Assembly: GCF_901709675.1 (NCBI RefSeq)
Contig: NC_051087.1
Span: 15,509,067-15,573,066, forward strand
Length of the DNA: 64,000 bases
Direction of reading: 5' to 3'
Source of the DNA: Syngnathus acus
Taxonomy: Eukaryota > Chordata > Actinopteri > Syngnathiformes > Syngnathidae
Positions 22,386 to 34,556 of the stretch are shown here, piece by piece. The stretch's first letter is position 1; the number at the start of each line of letters is the position of its first letter. The position numbers and the translations under genes are program-made. The notes beneath the pieces were generated by a model that did not search any database, was not told where the DNA came from, and saw only the letters and a list, made by a program, of their open reading frames with translations.

Positions 22386-23246
22386 GGGCAGCTCCCTGTG
22401 GATGCCATTGGCGTTCCACTGGAGGATACGGATCTGGGGTTGGCGTACCTCGCGGCTTTTGTTGTTTGATTCAGGGCTCGCTTGTTGCCCGTCATCAATC
22501 TGTCTTTGGCTTTTTGGTACAGTGGTTGCAGCGCCATTTCTTCAGCTCCTTCGTCTTCTCAGCTTGAAATCGGGTCCTCATCATACATCGGAAGTGATAT
22601 AGGGTTCTGCAAAGGCAGCATACCAATCTCTGGGGCCCCCTTTCAGATCCAAGTGGTACACGCTGCGCACTTTGCTCCGCTGAGCAGCGGTTGGTGTATA
22701 CTCATGGCCTGGTTGGTCTCATCTACTATTGCATTGTTAGTCATCTATTCTTCGTTCATCTGGGTCAGTGGCTTATCGGGTCCTTGTAGTTGATTTGCTT
22801 TAAGAGAGAGCATGGTTGCTTCTGCTCTGTTCGCTTAGTCTGGCACAATTGGGTCTTCTTCGTATTGGCTGGTTTGGTCCTCATCAACTTCGACACCTGC
22901 CTGCTGGGTCTGGACTACTGGGTCACTCTCTTGGCTTTGGCTGGTCGTCGATCGTCTACTATCTGAGGAATGATTGTGTCTGGGTTGAGCGTTTGAGGAT
23001 GGAGGTGGGGCTGTGCCGCAGCAGAACCACTGTCCGCAGCCATCTCGAATGCTCTCGTACTCTCTTCGATGTAGGTGGGTACAGGCTAGGTGTTGTTGTT
23101 ACATCGCACGCAGGTTGCTCTTGGACTAGACGTTTTGATTACTCTGCGGCACTACATCTGGGCTGGGATTATTGATGGGCACCACTAAGCCCGTCCTCTC
23201 TGGCAGCTGGTTGATTTACTTCAACGGGGTGATTAGTTTCGGTGGG
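22386..23246 (-). other. probable LINE N-terminal region, no clear motif
   Basis: Lies between the PHD-like piece (23444-23247) and the endonuclease piece (21837). It is probably the low-complexity part of the same LINE ORF, but no continuous frame or motif was recognised. Confidence 0.3.
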
Positions 23247-23444
23247 CTAGTTTGTTTTGGGGTTGTTCAATGGCGGCGGGTTGCAGCAGGTCCATGTCCT
23301 ATGGCCTTGTCTCAGCTTTTCTCGCTTCATTCGTGACAAGCCTGCACAGGCAAGGTGTGCATTGGCAATGCAGACCCGGCAGGCCGCCCTGCTATCGAAA
23401 AGGTGGAAACCTTTGCCACCTTGGCAGCACTGATTGGTATTCAA
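23247..23444 (-). pseudogene. PHD-like zinc-finger fragment of a LINE N-terminus
   Basis: The 65-aa frame contains C-R-V-C, then N-A-H-L-A-C-A-G-L, then W-T-C-C, spaced like the second half of a PHD/RING-type zinc finger found at the N-terminus of some LINE proteins. First ligands are not clear. Oriented with the endonuclease fragment downstream. Confidence 0.4.
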
Positions 23445-23969
23445 TTGCCGCGGGCGTTAAATTGGACATTGAAAGGCGTCAGCAACAATCCAACAGTTCA
23501 TCTTTCAGTCAATAAGGGTTCAAGGGTTTTCTTATTCAGCTCTTCAGAAACAAAAAAGGAGAAGAGTTCTCAGGGTTACATGTTTAAACATTTGCTTGGT
23601 AAAAGCAGTGAATGAAATAATTAGGTTGCTCTGTCTCCGTCCAGGACATACCGCTGCAGCTTTAATGGATTGACTTCGAGCAGGTGATGCACTTCAGTGC
23701 CTTCATCGTTGTGCGGACATCACAGGGCTGCGTTGGTCCGGGGTTACGTTCAACGTCTCCGGCTCATAGGATGGCAATCTGTAGAACTCTTTTTGGCATC
23801 TCGTGGGGGAAGGTGAGAAGGAGGGTGGGTAAGAGGGGGCGAGTTGGGTGGGCTCTATTGGTGGGTTGTCTGGAACTCAGAGCCGAGTCCCAGACCTTGG
23901 AAGAAACCCCTTATGCTTGCTTTGCTGTGGCCGAAGAATCTCCGTTGTGCCCAGCGTAAAGGTGTTCCT

Positions 23970-24022
23970 CGAAGTCGGGCTGCTACTACTGCTGCTGCTG
24001 CTGCTGCTGTTGTTGTTCGTCT
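23970..24022. repeat. imperfect (CTG)n/(TTG)n tract
   Basis: A run of CTG repeats passing into TTG repeats; simple repeat inside the transposon nest. Confidence 0.8.
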
Positions 24023-24044
24023 TGCTCTGGGTCTGTAACCTCAC

Positions 24045-24446
24045 TCACTGATCTTTTGTTCCTGCAAACTCTGCTCTCACTTTGCTGCATGAGTTGCATT
24101 TGGATTTTCTAGCAGGGCAAGTATCATTATATGCTTTTGCTTTCCCACATTTACCACACTGTCCTCTATTCCCCTCTCTTTGCTCAGCGCGTTGTTTGGT
24201 ACGACAGTTGAACTCATATGTGACCTCACAAACCATCCCGGCAGTTTCCCCCTGCATGCTGATTTGAGACGCAACCCCCTCACACTGCCTGCCTGTCTCA
24301 ATAGTCAGCGCCAGCGTCAGGTCGTTCGTCAGTTGCAGTTTACGCGACACTTCTTTGTCAGAGCCAAACTTAGCAAATGTAGTTCCTCGATGCGCAATGT
24401 CTACAGCATGTGTAACTAATGCAATACTGTACACTTGCTTGGTCAC
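24045..24446 (-). pseudogene. gypsy gag fragment with zinc-knuckle-like region
   Basis: Reads ALTIETGRQCEG, then an acidic/basic linker, then C-G-K-C-G-K-A-K-A-Y and C-P-A-R-K-S-K-C-N-S-C, like the double zinc knuckle before the protease in gypsy gag. Histidine ligands appear to be lost. Same orientation as the pol remnant at 19461-21530; it is probably the same element split by LINE insertions. Confidence 0.65.
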
Positions 24447-25195
24447 TTGAGGGAATACTCAGAGTTGTTTCTGATAACAATTTGCTTTCACCTTTGCAGA
24501 ATAAATTGGTGCTTGACTTCCGATCTGTGGTCTTACTGATGCACCGTATTGCAGAGCCTGCTGGTTTTGAGTAAGACTTCTATCAAAATGTGTTCCCCTA
24601 GCTTTGTTAACATTGAAAAACTGAGGGACAAAAAAATTAATGTTAAATTACAATTTGTTTTAATTTTATTTAACTGAATGCAAAAACACTCTTTTGGGGA
24701 AAATATTCTTACGAAAATAATGGGTGATCAGTGATTGTGAGTATCAGTGACAATTATAGTGATCATGTCACGAAGGGCCATAGAGAAAGAAGTGAGGGAA
24801 GTGTTGCAGGAATGGAGGCAAGGCAGAGTGACAGATTGCCATGTCAAAGACGACAAGGAACATTGGAGACGGCTGTACTTTGCACCCTTTCTGTTCATCT
24901 AGCCATCCTCACCATCCTAATGTGAAAAATATGAATTAGACATTAGGTTCTGGGTATTACAGAGAAGCATGGTGAAACAACATTTGCTGTCAGCTGCCTA
25001 CCACTCTATGCACCTGCTCTGATCCAGCTACACAAATTTTGCAAGGTCACTTGCAGCATGCACACTAATAAAATTATCAAGAATAAATTATATATTAGAA
25101 GATTTTTAGACTTGACATTTTAATCAACTATTCTGTGAGCTTTCTTAAAACATGCACTCTCTGTCTCTCCCGCACAATTTCCCTCTATACTTTGT
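24447..25195. other. spacer, nothing recognised
   Basis: AT-rich DNA between the transposon nest and the CA microsatellite. Confidence 0.45.
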
Positions 25196-25251
25196 GTGAA
25201 TACAGTGTATATATACGTATACAGTATAGTATATGTATATACACACAGACA

Positions 25252-25328
<77 letters not shown>

Positions 25329-25329
25329 G

Positions 25330-25376
<47 letters not shown>

Positions 25377-25440
25377 CACACCGGAGTCAAAAAGTGTGTT
25401 TTGTGTGTGTGGACTGTGAGTGTGTGTACTGCGAGTGGTG
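25196..25440. repeat. CA/TG microsatellite cluster
   Basis: A TA/GT-rich stretch, then (CA)n from about 25251 to 25372 interrupted by CGCGCG and CACG, then a TGTG-rich flank. Long open frames across it (poly-Thr-His, poly-Cys-Val) are artefacts. Confidence 0.95.
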
Positions 25441-27109
25441 TGGTCACAATGCCATCAAAAGAAATGTATCCAGTGCTTTATAATCTCTATGGTTGAACAA
25501 TACAAAACAATGTTGTGTTTGCTTTTGCCTTGTTTCCGGACAGGAAACACTCTTCATATGCCTCAAAATAGATAACTAAAATATTTTTAATCTAATAACA
25601 TTATTTTCATATGCACACTTCAAATGGTTCCTGGTCCATATACAGGTGCACTGTAATACAGCATCATGTTACTGCACTGAGAGAAAGATAGGCACTATGG
25701 GACTATGGCACTCTTTGGGACTGAATATTAATTTACTGTTGTTTATACAATGCATGTATGCGAGATTCGTTTATCAAGAACAATTTTGATGTCAACCCAA
25801 ATGACAGTTTTCCCCACTCCCTCACTGTTACTTAACTTGTTAGACAATCTGAGTTTTCTGAATGCTGTTTGAGATGTGATAGAAGTCACATTTGTCTTAA
25901 CAAATAGGCCAGAGCCTCTTGTCAACAAACTTCCTTTTCCCTCATAGTACGCATCCTGAAGGACACAGAATATCACCCATGTCATTGCAATCTAGTGTCA
26001 CTCTCCCTCTGCCAACCCCAAGGGAGAAGTCTCTGATGAGCTTTTTTCCTCTTAAAATATATGGATATTATGAGGACCAAACCTCTTTGCATATTTGCAT
26101 GCTGACATTAGCATTTACCTCAAAGCAATGCTGTGCTCAGTCTCACACAGCCTCTAGCATGACTGTTGACTCTTACTAAGTCCTTTTAAAGCACTAAACA
26201 GTCAGATTATATTTTTTCATCTGACTGTGCATGGAACTGTGCCAAAATGTAGCCAAACTGAAGCGAGACTGCATGTTTTGGTTTTTGTGATGGGCAATTT
26301 CATAAATGCAACTAATATGAAATTTAGGCAGGCTTTTTATATGGATGTGTTCATAACTGATTTTTGGTAGTCACCACTGTGATATACATACTCCAGAATC
26401 TCAATTTGCCCCCATGCAATTTTGTAGAATGCAGCACCATGAATAAAGAGAAGAGACAGTCGTGCCAACTTGTGTGACAGCCTGCTTAACTCGTGGACAT
26501 AAATAGCATGAAAGACGAAGGAGAGAGAAACAGAGGGAAAATGCATTATTAACTTAGTTCATTACAGCTCACGGTTAAACACCAGAATACAAGGCATAAA
26601 GACAACACTGAACAGTGGGAGTTATTTTGTACCATATTAATTGATTTATTTGGTATCTTGTATGTAATTTTGCATTTGTGGCAAATAAATACTATTCCTT
26701 CCTGTTCACTGAACTAACCTATTTACAAAGAATGGCAAAACCCTGCTATTTCAAATGAAGTAAAAGACTCAATGAGGCCTATTTATTGGAAAGTTAGAAG
26801 AAGCATCAAGCAAATACCCTTTGGTTGTATCAACAACAATCAGCATCAGTGCAAAGATGCATACAATGAGACCGGACATGAATTATGTTATCATCTGCAT
26901 TTGTTTAATCTATCGAATAACAAGTCATCTCTGTAAAAGAAATGTCAGCAGAGACAAATGATATGACAGACGGCATTTACCCCAAACAGTAAATCCTTCA
27001 TGCACACAGTGTAGTTAATAGAAGTGTACCTCTAAAGGTGACCTTCCTCTAAGGGCAGATGATCCTCATTCAAGCCATTCTGCAACTGACAGTGAAATGC
27101 AGAAAGATG
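25441..27109. other. intergenic spacer, nothing recognised
   Basis: AT-rich unique-looking DNA; short ORFs have no motif and no exon with flanking splice signals was convincing. Confidence 0.5.
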
Positions 27110-27119
27110 TTATAAATAT

Positions 27120-27302
27120 ATGTTGCTCACACGCATGTACTTACAGACATGCAAAGACACAAGCACGCACGCATGCTCGCACGCACAAACGCACACACTT
27201 ACAAACACACACATTCACATGCACACACACGCACACGCACACACTCAATCATGCGTGCACACACGCACGCACACGCGCACACACGCACACACACACACAT
27301 GG

Positions 27303-27390
<88 letters not shown>
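27120..27390. repeat. compound CA microsatellite
   Basis: Interrupted CACG/CACA repeats from 27120, then a pure (CA)n run of over 80 bp from about 27307 to 27390. Confidence 0.95.
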
Positions 27391-27392
<2 letters not shown>

Positions 27393-27949
27393 CAGCATTT
27401 TTTTCACTAATTACCTTATTATACGAGTACACCACACAGAACAAAACTGGGTGCTTCAACTGTCTGGCAGATTTATTAAAGTTTTTTTTTTTCCAAAGGA
27501 GCCAGTAGCCACAATGTACTTTATCATGAGTGACTTACTTCCACCGAAAGCTATCACAGTTTTTATTGATTGCTTTGACCTATCTGAAGAAACTGGGAAC
27601 CTCTCCGTCTTCATCATCACCATCTCAGATGAGCAGGAGAAACCTCATGCAAATGTGTTCACACGTTCTCATTGGATTGACACAGTTTTCCCACCGTTTG
27701 GCAAAACAATTAACACAGATGTCATTCAAGAAGTCCAAACTCCATTGTTTTAGCTGGAGTTACCGAACAGAGACCATATGCTCCGAGCTTTTTGAAACTC
27801 CCTGATCACTATGCATTCACTAAAAGCACCTGTCTGACACTTCTTTACAAAATGTTTCATTTCTTTGCAAGCATGGATCGAGGAGGTCTAAAGCAGATGA
27901 GAGGTAGAGTGAGAGTAAGAGGTAAAATACAACAGATACAAGAGGTATA
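27391..27949. other. spacer, nothing recognised
   Basis: The long frame running out of the CA repeat to 27753 has no recognisable domain. Confidence 0.4.
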
Positions 27950-28255
27950 ATACAACACCGATACTCCTTTAAAAACTACGTGCAATAACTATTTATTATC
28001 TACTTTCTGTACAAACCTCATTCATGTTAATACATATACCCACATTGAACATACTGTAAATAAGATTTTTTTTTAACTTTCATTCTTAGACTAATACTGC
28101 TATACTGTAAATAAGATCTTTCACTTTTATTCTCAGATTACCTTTTTTAAATTTTGTAATGTTTGCACGATGAAGGCAGCAGCTATCCGAATTTCGTTGT
28201 ACAGCTAAGTTGTAAAATGACAATAAAGGGCATTCTACTCTATTCTATTCTAAAG
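27950..28255 (+). mobile_element. 5'-truncated LINE tail, third 3'-UTR type
   Basis: Typical fish L2/Rex1-type 3' UTR: GAATTTCGTTGT, then TGACAATAAAGGGC, ending in an (ATTCT)n tail. It shares the TTTCGTT...TGACAATAAAG layout with LINE copies 1/2 but differs in the rest. Confidence 0.65.
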
Positions 28256-30294
28256 GGGTCATAGGAAGAGGAGTCTGTGTGCGAAGTGGAGGTATAGCTG
28301 AAAGGGCTCAGAAGAAGAAATGGTATCACTTGTGGCTTTCTCTCATACTCTTATAGTATAGGCGTACTATAGATTTTTGTTCTTTACTGTAAAAGACACT
28401 TTTAAAATGTTCCTCATTTCTCACACAGTAATGGATTTTATTTTTATTTCCATGTATTCTATGTGTGAATATTTCATTTGTCAGCCACAGTCTGAAAAAA
28501 TAACAATAAAAATAGAAAAATAATAAAAAATAATTTGCATCAAAGCTCATTTGATTCTTCATGCATTTTTTGCAAGAGGGCAAATCTGATTACAAACGGC
28601 ACTGGCATGTAAGGTACGTACCGTCATAGGTTGGAATGGTGCACTGATTCGCACGAGTGCTGTGTTTTGTATTTTGTTGCACATTGTATAATGATTGATT
28701 GGTGCTCATACACTTGTGTCAAAATTTAGTTTAAAGGCAAAATTTCAATTTCAGTATTTTAAATGTTTTGGGACAGGTATTGCCTTTTGCAAACAAAATG
28801 TGTAATTTTGACCACTGTGGCATGTGTTTAGCCCTCTGCGTTAACTGTTTTGAAAATGTCAATTTTGACTTGACAGCTGTGTCAAAACAATCAATAAAAA
28901 CTTTACTTCGTCAAAGATAAAGTGATTGCTAGTTATTTGTTGCTTGCCAAATCAGGAGAACTCCAAAGAACTTCCTATGGTCAAGGTGAAATCATAATCA
29001 CTTCATCCAATGTGAATTTTCTCGAAATCATACAGCAGAAACAGTTGTACTTGTAGCTTAATTTATTTAGTAAAGACATGCTTTATCACTTGGAATGTTT
29101 TTCCAAGGATATATTTGGTCTTGTTCTTTCAGAGCTGACAAAGCATGTACAGAGGCAACTAAAACATTGAGTGATGAACTTTCAAAAGGTTTACTACATG
29201 TATTGTTTTTTAACCCTCACTGCTTTCCGATGCAATATAGGGGCTTCCTCATCCATGCGGAAGAGTTAATCATTTGCGGGATAGTATCATGCTTCTACTT
29301 GGTATTATGTTTCACAGATGTGCTTCCTGTGGAATTAACTATGATATGTCTTTGAGGCCAAACACAGAGGCTGGATGAATAGGTCACTAAAAAAATGGAA
29401 GCAAGGATGTCATATGGTAAAATGACCTCAATTGGAATATGAAAAGCTGCTGTCTAATCAAATTTGTCAATTAAGATTCCATGACACAGAAAAAGTCAAT
29501 CTGTCAACAAGAGCCTGGGTAATTTATGAGAAATTAGTCTTTCTGGTTCAATGACCTCATGACCAATAGTGTAATTGTTATTGTCTTGTTCATGTAATGT
29601 AGGACACTGAAATTTCCTTGTTGTCCGAAGAGCCCATACTACAAATCATTGTGATCCTTATCAGGCTTTCCTGGCTTTTACCCAGGCTTTCAGTCAGCTG
29701 TGTAGGAGTATGGGGACACACCTATAACAGGCGGGATAGGGGCTCTTAAGGACCAGTTTCCTGAAAGGTTTGAGACATTTTCCATATTTTGACAATTTTT
29801 TTAATGTTTTTACTCTTGTAAATGTGTATTCTATAATGTCGGTTTGGATTGTATTTTCTTCATTTGTTTGGTTTTATATAAATATTTCACATTGTGTAAA
29901 ATGTTTATACTCTTCAGGGTTGCAGGGGTCAGCAGCCAATCCCAACAACTAAGCAAAACAGGAAAACAATTTTGGTTATTTCCCAGTCAAAAAGAAAGTA
30001 AAATAAGGAAGAGAAAATTGATGAAAATAAATGTAAAATGCAGAGGAAAATTAGGAAAAAAACGTGATGAATATATGAAACATTTATTGTCTGTGTAATG
30101 TGTGTCTATTGTCAAATACTCTTGAACTCGTTCTATTTCCTTATCCTAAAAGCACACTTCCAGGTGAGGCTCATGTTACAAACATTCCTGGATATAGACA
30201 CGCCCTTCTCTAAGAGGGAGGGAAAAAAGACTAAAGCAAGCTGCACAAGTCTTTATTGAATTCAAAGATCCGTAATAATGTTTTTGCTTTCTTG
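28256..30294. other. upstream region of the dok gene, nothing recognised
   Basis: AT-rich DNA. It probably holds the dok promoter and any non-coding 5' exon, but no promoter element or upstream exon could be fixed. Confidence 0.4.
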
Positions 30295-30351
30295 ATGGAT
30301 TCTCCCACGAAAACAGGGCAGGTTTACTTACAACCTCGCAAAGCTGGCAAA
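30295..30351 (+). CDS. dok: dok exon 1 (start codon, residues 1-19)
   Basis: ATG at 30295 opens M-D-S-P-T-K-T-G-Q-V-Y-L-Q-P-R-K-A-G-K, the start of a DOK PH domain. It is followed directly by the donor GTAAGT at 30352, phase 0. Confidence 0.88.
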
Positions 30352-33300
30352 GTAAGTAGAAATTTGTGTGAAATGACGGGGTGGGTTTAGTGATTTTCAA
30401 GTGAAATTATGTTTTCGTTTTGACAAAATTAACCTGAAAATACTCTAAAGTTCTGTTTGTATTCATTTATTGAAACTATTCATATCCCACATACAATAGG
30501 AGGACCAGCTGTGCTTCATCAGAACCTTAGAGTTAATATAAAAGGTCATTTCATAAGCAGTGTAATTATACCGTAGTGCATGATGCAGTTTGTTCATTGG
30601 AATGATTGCTTGATTTAGAGAATTTAAATAGAATAATTTTCATTCTTTCCTCTTTATGGTTAAACACAACTGTACAACTGTTGTGCAAGTGAGCAAGCAG
30701 GAGCGGAGTCCAAACGAGGCATGTTGAAACACAACCAGTTTTTGTGATACAGATTTCTGTACAGCAGATACTGTCACACCACAGTGAGGGAAAACCTCAT
30801 CTCAACTATGATTGGATACTACTTCTAAATGAAGTACTAACTAAACAAACGTAATCACAATGTATTTATTATCTATGTAGTACTTTTCTCTTTCCTTTTA
30901 GAAATGGAAGCCTGTGTTGTTGTCACTGGTTCCACCCAGCAACAATGGGGTTGGTCGATTGGAGATTCAGTTTATAGCAGGTACATTCATCTTACTTTTT
31001 ATCTGCATTCGAGTACCAATAAGCACTCTGTAATTGTCTGGCTAATTCTCACTCAATGACAGTATTTATTTATTTATTTATTTATTTGTTTGTTTGTTTG
31101 TTTGTTTGTTTGTTTGTTTGTTTATTTATTTATTTATTTATTTAAATCGGGAGAACACACATTAATGAACATCGGTACCATCCAGCACACCTGCTACCCT
31201 AGTAAGGTTACATGAGTCAGGAAATGAATGGATGAGTACCAATACCGTAATTTTCGGACTATAAGTCGCTCCGGAGTACAAGTCGCATCAGCCATAAAAT
31301 GCCCAAAAATGTGAAAAAAAACATATATAAGTCGCTCCGGAGTATAAGTCGCATTTTGGGGGGCAATTTATTTGACAAACAGTCATGAACGAGCAACAAC
31401 AGGCTAAATGATAGGTATGCCAACGTGACATAAACACAAACGAAGAGCTGAGAACGGCCCTGACGTAAAATTCAGAGTTATTCAAAAAACTATTACATAA
31501 ATAACACGTTTATAAAACCGTCTGTGTCACTCCAATTCATTAAATCCATCGATCGTCCTTTGTCAACAATGCGTGCGCGCCGCTGACGGCGCTTGCACTT
31601 CAAAATATTCCACAGGCCCATATAACGATATATAAATTAGATATCAAATAACTATTATATAGGCGGCTCGGTGTCGCACTGGGTAGCACGTCCGCCTCAC
31701 AGTTAGGAGGGTGCGGGTTCGATTCCACCTCCGGCCCTCCCTGTGTGGAGTTTGCATGTTCTCCCCGGGCCCGCGTGGGTTTTCTCCGGGCGCTCCGGTT
31801 TCCTCCCACATCCCCAAAACATGCTTGGTAGGCCGATTGGAGACTCCAAATTGTCCCTAGGTGTGAGTGCGAGTGCAAATGGTTATTTGTCTCTGTGTGC
31901 CCTGCGATTGGCTGGCAACCGGTTCAGGGTGTCCCCCGCCTACTGCCCGATGACGGCTGGGATAGGCTCCAGCACACCCGCGACCCCCGTGGGGATTAAG
32001 CAGTTCAGAAAATGGATGGATGGATAACTATTATATAAGCAATAGTATTATCAAGCCATCTGTGCACTCTAAATCATTAAATCCATCGATCAAATTCCTC
32101 GTCCTTCGTCAACAACGCCGCGCGTGCGCCCTGACGTCAGCCTCGTCGTTATTCCACAGATCTACTATATAGTAACAAAGTTCAAGGAAAGACGTGGGTT
32201 TGGTAAACGGCTCTTTATTTAACAAAACAAACTTCCAGGCGTGTGGCGGCGTGGACTTCCAGCCACGGAAGTGGAAGAGAGCTCCATAGAATAGGACCGG
32301 GCGTGCGTAAAAGCCATGACCGAGCCCCATCCACCGTCCCCGGACAGCCACCCGGCCGAGCGCCGGCCCTCGACTTCCATCCACGGAGGTGAAAGACAGC
32401 TCGGTAGAGTAGGACCGGGCGTGCGTAAAAGCCATGTCCGAGCCCCATCCACCGTCCCTGGACAGCCACCCGGCCGAGCGCCGGCCCCCGACTTCAATCC
32501 ACGGAGGTGAAAGAGAGCTCCGGAGAGTAGAACCGGGCGTGGGTAAAAGCCATAACAGTTTTTCAAACCTTCTGTGTCACTCCAAATCCTTCAAACTCTT
32601 CATCCGCCGTGTCACTTAGAAACAAAGCCGCTAATGATGCCGGTAGTACGTGGGGCCCTTCGTCATCTTCGTCATCCCGTGATCAATCTTTGTCCTTTAT
32701 GTAAACAACCGCCGCGCCACGCCGCGTCGCGCTGCTGACGTCACTTGAAATTCAAATTACAGTAATCCCTTGCTACATCGCGGTTCGTTTATCGCGGTTT
32801 CACTTTTTTTTTTTTGGGGAAAATCTTTGAAAAAAATCACATATAAGTCGCTCCTTATTATAAGTCGGCCCCCCACCCAAACTATGAAAAAAAAAAAACG
32901 CGACTTATAGTCCGAAAATTACGGTACTTTTTATTTGGGATGTATTTGTCATCTATGGCTGTAGTATAAACTTTTGTATTGGAATTTAACTCCAGTATTT
33001 TCTGCACTATAAAACGCAGTGGATTATAAAGCACACCTTCATTGAATTTTTTATTTTAGAAATGTTTTCATATATAGGGTGCCCTGGATTAAAAGGCGCA
33101 GAAGCTACTGCATCAAACTGGGATTGACTAGGGTTGCGTTATGCATCCACTAGATGAAGCTGTGCTAAAGGGTATGTCAACCCAGTCAATGAGGTAAAAA
33201 AAAGTCCAACTCCCATTCCGTATGAAAGTGATACATGGCGCATGTCTGCCTCACAGTTCGGAGGGTGCGGGTTCTATTCCACCTCCGGCCCTCCCTGTGT

Positions 33301-34520
33301 GGAGCTTGCATGTTCTCCCCGTGCCTGCATGGGTTTTCTCTGGGCACTCCGGGCTCCTCCCACATCCCAAAAACATGCTCGGTAGGCTGATTGAGCACTC
33401 CAAATTGCCCCTAGGTGTGAGTGCGAGTGTGGATGGTTGTTCGTCTCTGTGTGCCCCAGTTCAGGGTGTACCCCGCCTCCTGCTTGATGACATCTGGGAT
33501 AGGCTCCAACACGCCTGCGACCCCAGTTTTTGCCAATCTTCTAAATTGTGTTTTAAAAGGTATTTTTAATTGCTCTTAAATTGATGACGAGCGTTTTTAC
33601 ACATTCTTTTTGTAGATTTGTCTTTGTTAAAAATGTTCATGTCTCTACAGAGTAGAGTACAGAGAACACAGAGTATTTGTCTGTAGGGTCAAATTAATCC
33701 AAGTCATGGATTGGTCCACGCTGCTCTACTCTACTTGGCTCTACACCAAAAAACAGTTCGTCTCTACTGCCACTGTCACTACCCGGCAGCCCCTACTCAT
33801 CTTGCTAGTTACGTCATGTTACAGGGACCATAACTCACGTGCACTGCGCACACTGACAAAAACAATGGTTTGTGTGGATGAACACCTTTTGGTCTCTCAT
33901 GGATCTATCCAGCTGCCTCTTCCCATCTTCGTAAACTAATAATGTTAAAAAATCCAAGTATTTATTTACTATTTATTTAAGTAATTATTTTTCCTCTCTT
34001 CGTCTGTTAACGGCGTCTGTTTTACCTGGGTGGTGGTTTGCGTAGCCACACATTGATGACAGTTGTCTTGGACCAATCATTGGCCTCCAGAGTATTTCCG
34101 TCACGTTGTCACGTTTTAAAACCGGGCTAGTAGGTACCAAAAAAAGCTAGTCGAGTCGAGCCAAGTAGATTTGTAAATGAGACTGGGCTAAATGTTGAGT
34201 CGAGTCAGGGTCAGTCAGCACAATTGTCGTGATAAACAGGAATAGTAGTTGGGTTTTATTGGGAAGTGAGACTGCCCTGAACCACAAGTCAGTTATGGAT
34301 GCATTATTGGATAATGGATGGATGGACGGCCGGCCAGACAGATGGATATTCTTTATGGATTTGTATACATGCCTTTAGGCTCAGTACATATACAGACACA
34401 GACATAGGTAGCTACTGGCTGGTGATTAGGTTTGTGTGTGCGTTTGCGTGTTTAAGTGTGTGCGTGTGTGTGTTGTGTGTGCATGCATGTATGTGTGTGT
34501 ATGTGTTGTGTGTGCATGCA

Positions 34521-34556
<36 letters not shown>

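Larger units (their letters stand above)
31243..32926 (-). mobile_element. pogo-like TIR transposon, copy C (dok intron 2)
   Basis: Same ends as copies A and B (TACCGTAATTTTCGGACTAT and complement, TA-bounded). Enlarged to 1.7 kb by a SINE (31662-32023) and by a GC-rich 118-bp tandem repeat (about 32245-32555). No transposase frame remains. Near 32760-32810 it includes a piece of another TIR family (CAGTAATCCCTTGCTACATC). Confidence 0.8.

Noticed and set aside
22244-23175. Plus-strand ORFs rich in Leu/Ser/Cys
   Set aside because: Antisense of transposon sequence, mutually overlapping frames, no domain.
25120-25496. Long open frames with poly-Thr-His or poly-Cys-Val
   Set aside because: They are read-through of the CA/TG microsatellite in all frames.
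27097-27753. 218-aa plus-strand ORF
   Set aside because: The first half is microsatellite translation and the second half has no motif or splice context.
31680-31730. tRNA gene (GGTTCGATTCC box B)
   Set aside because: Part of a SINE with target duplication and a GATG tail; no cloverleaf acceptor stem closes. The same holds for 38050-38110.
32109-32566. Overlapping minus-strand ORFs with repeated similar peptides
   Set aside because: Produced by the 118-bp tandem repeat; the unit is 118 bp, not a multiple of three, so the frame changes at each copy.
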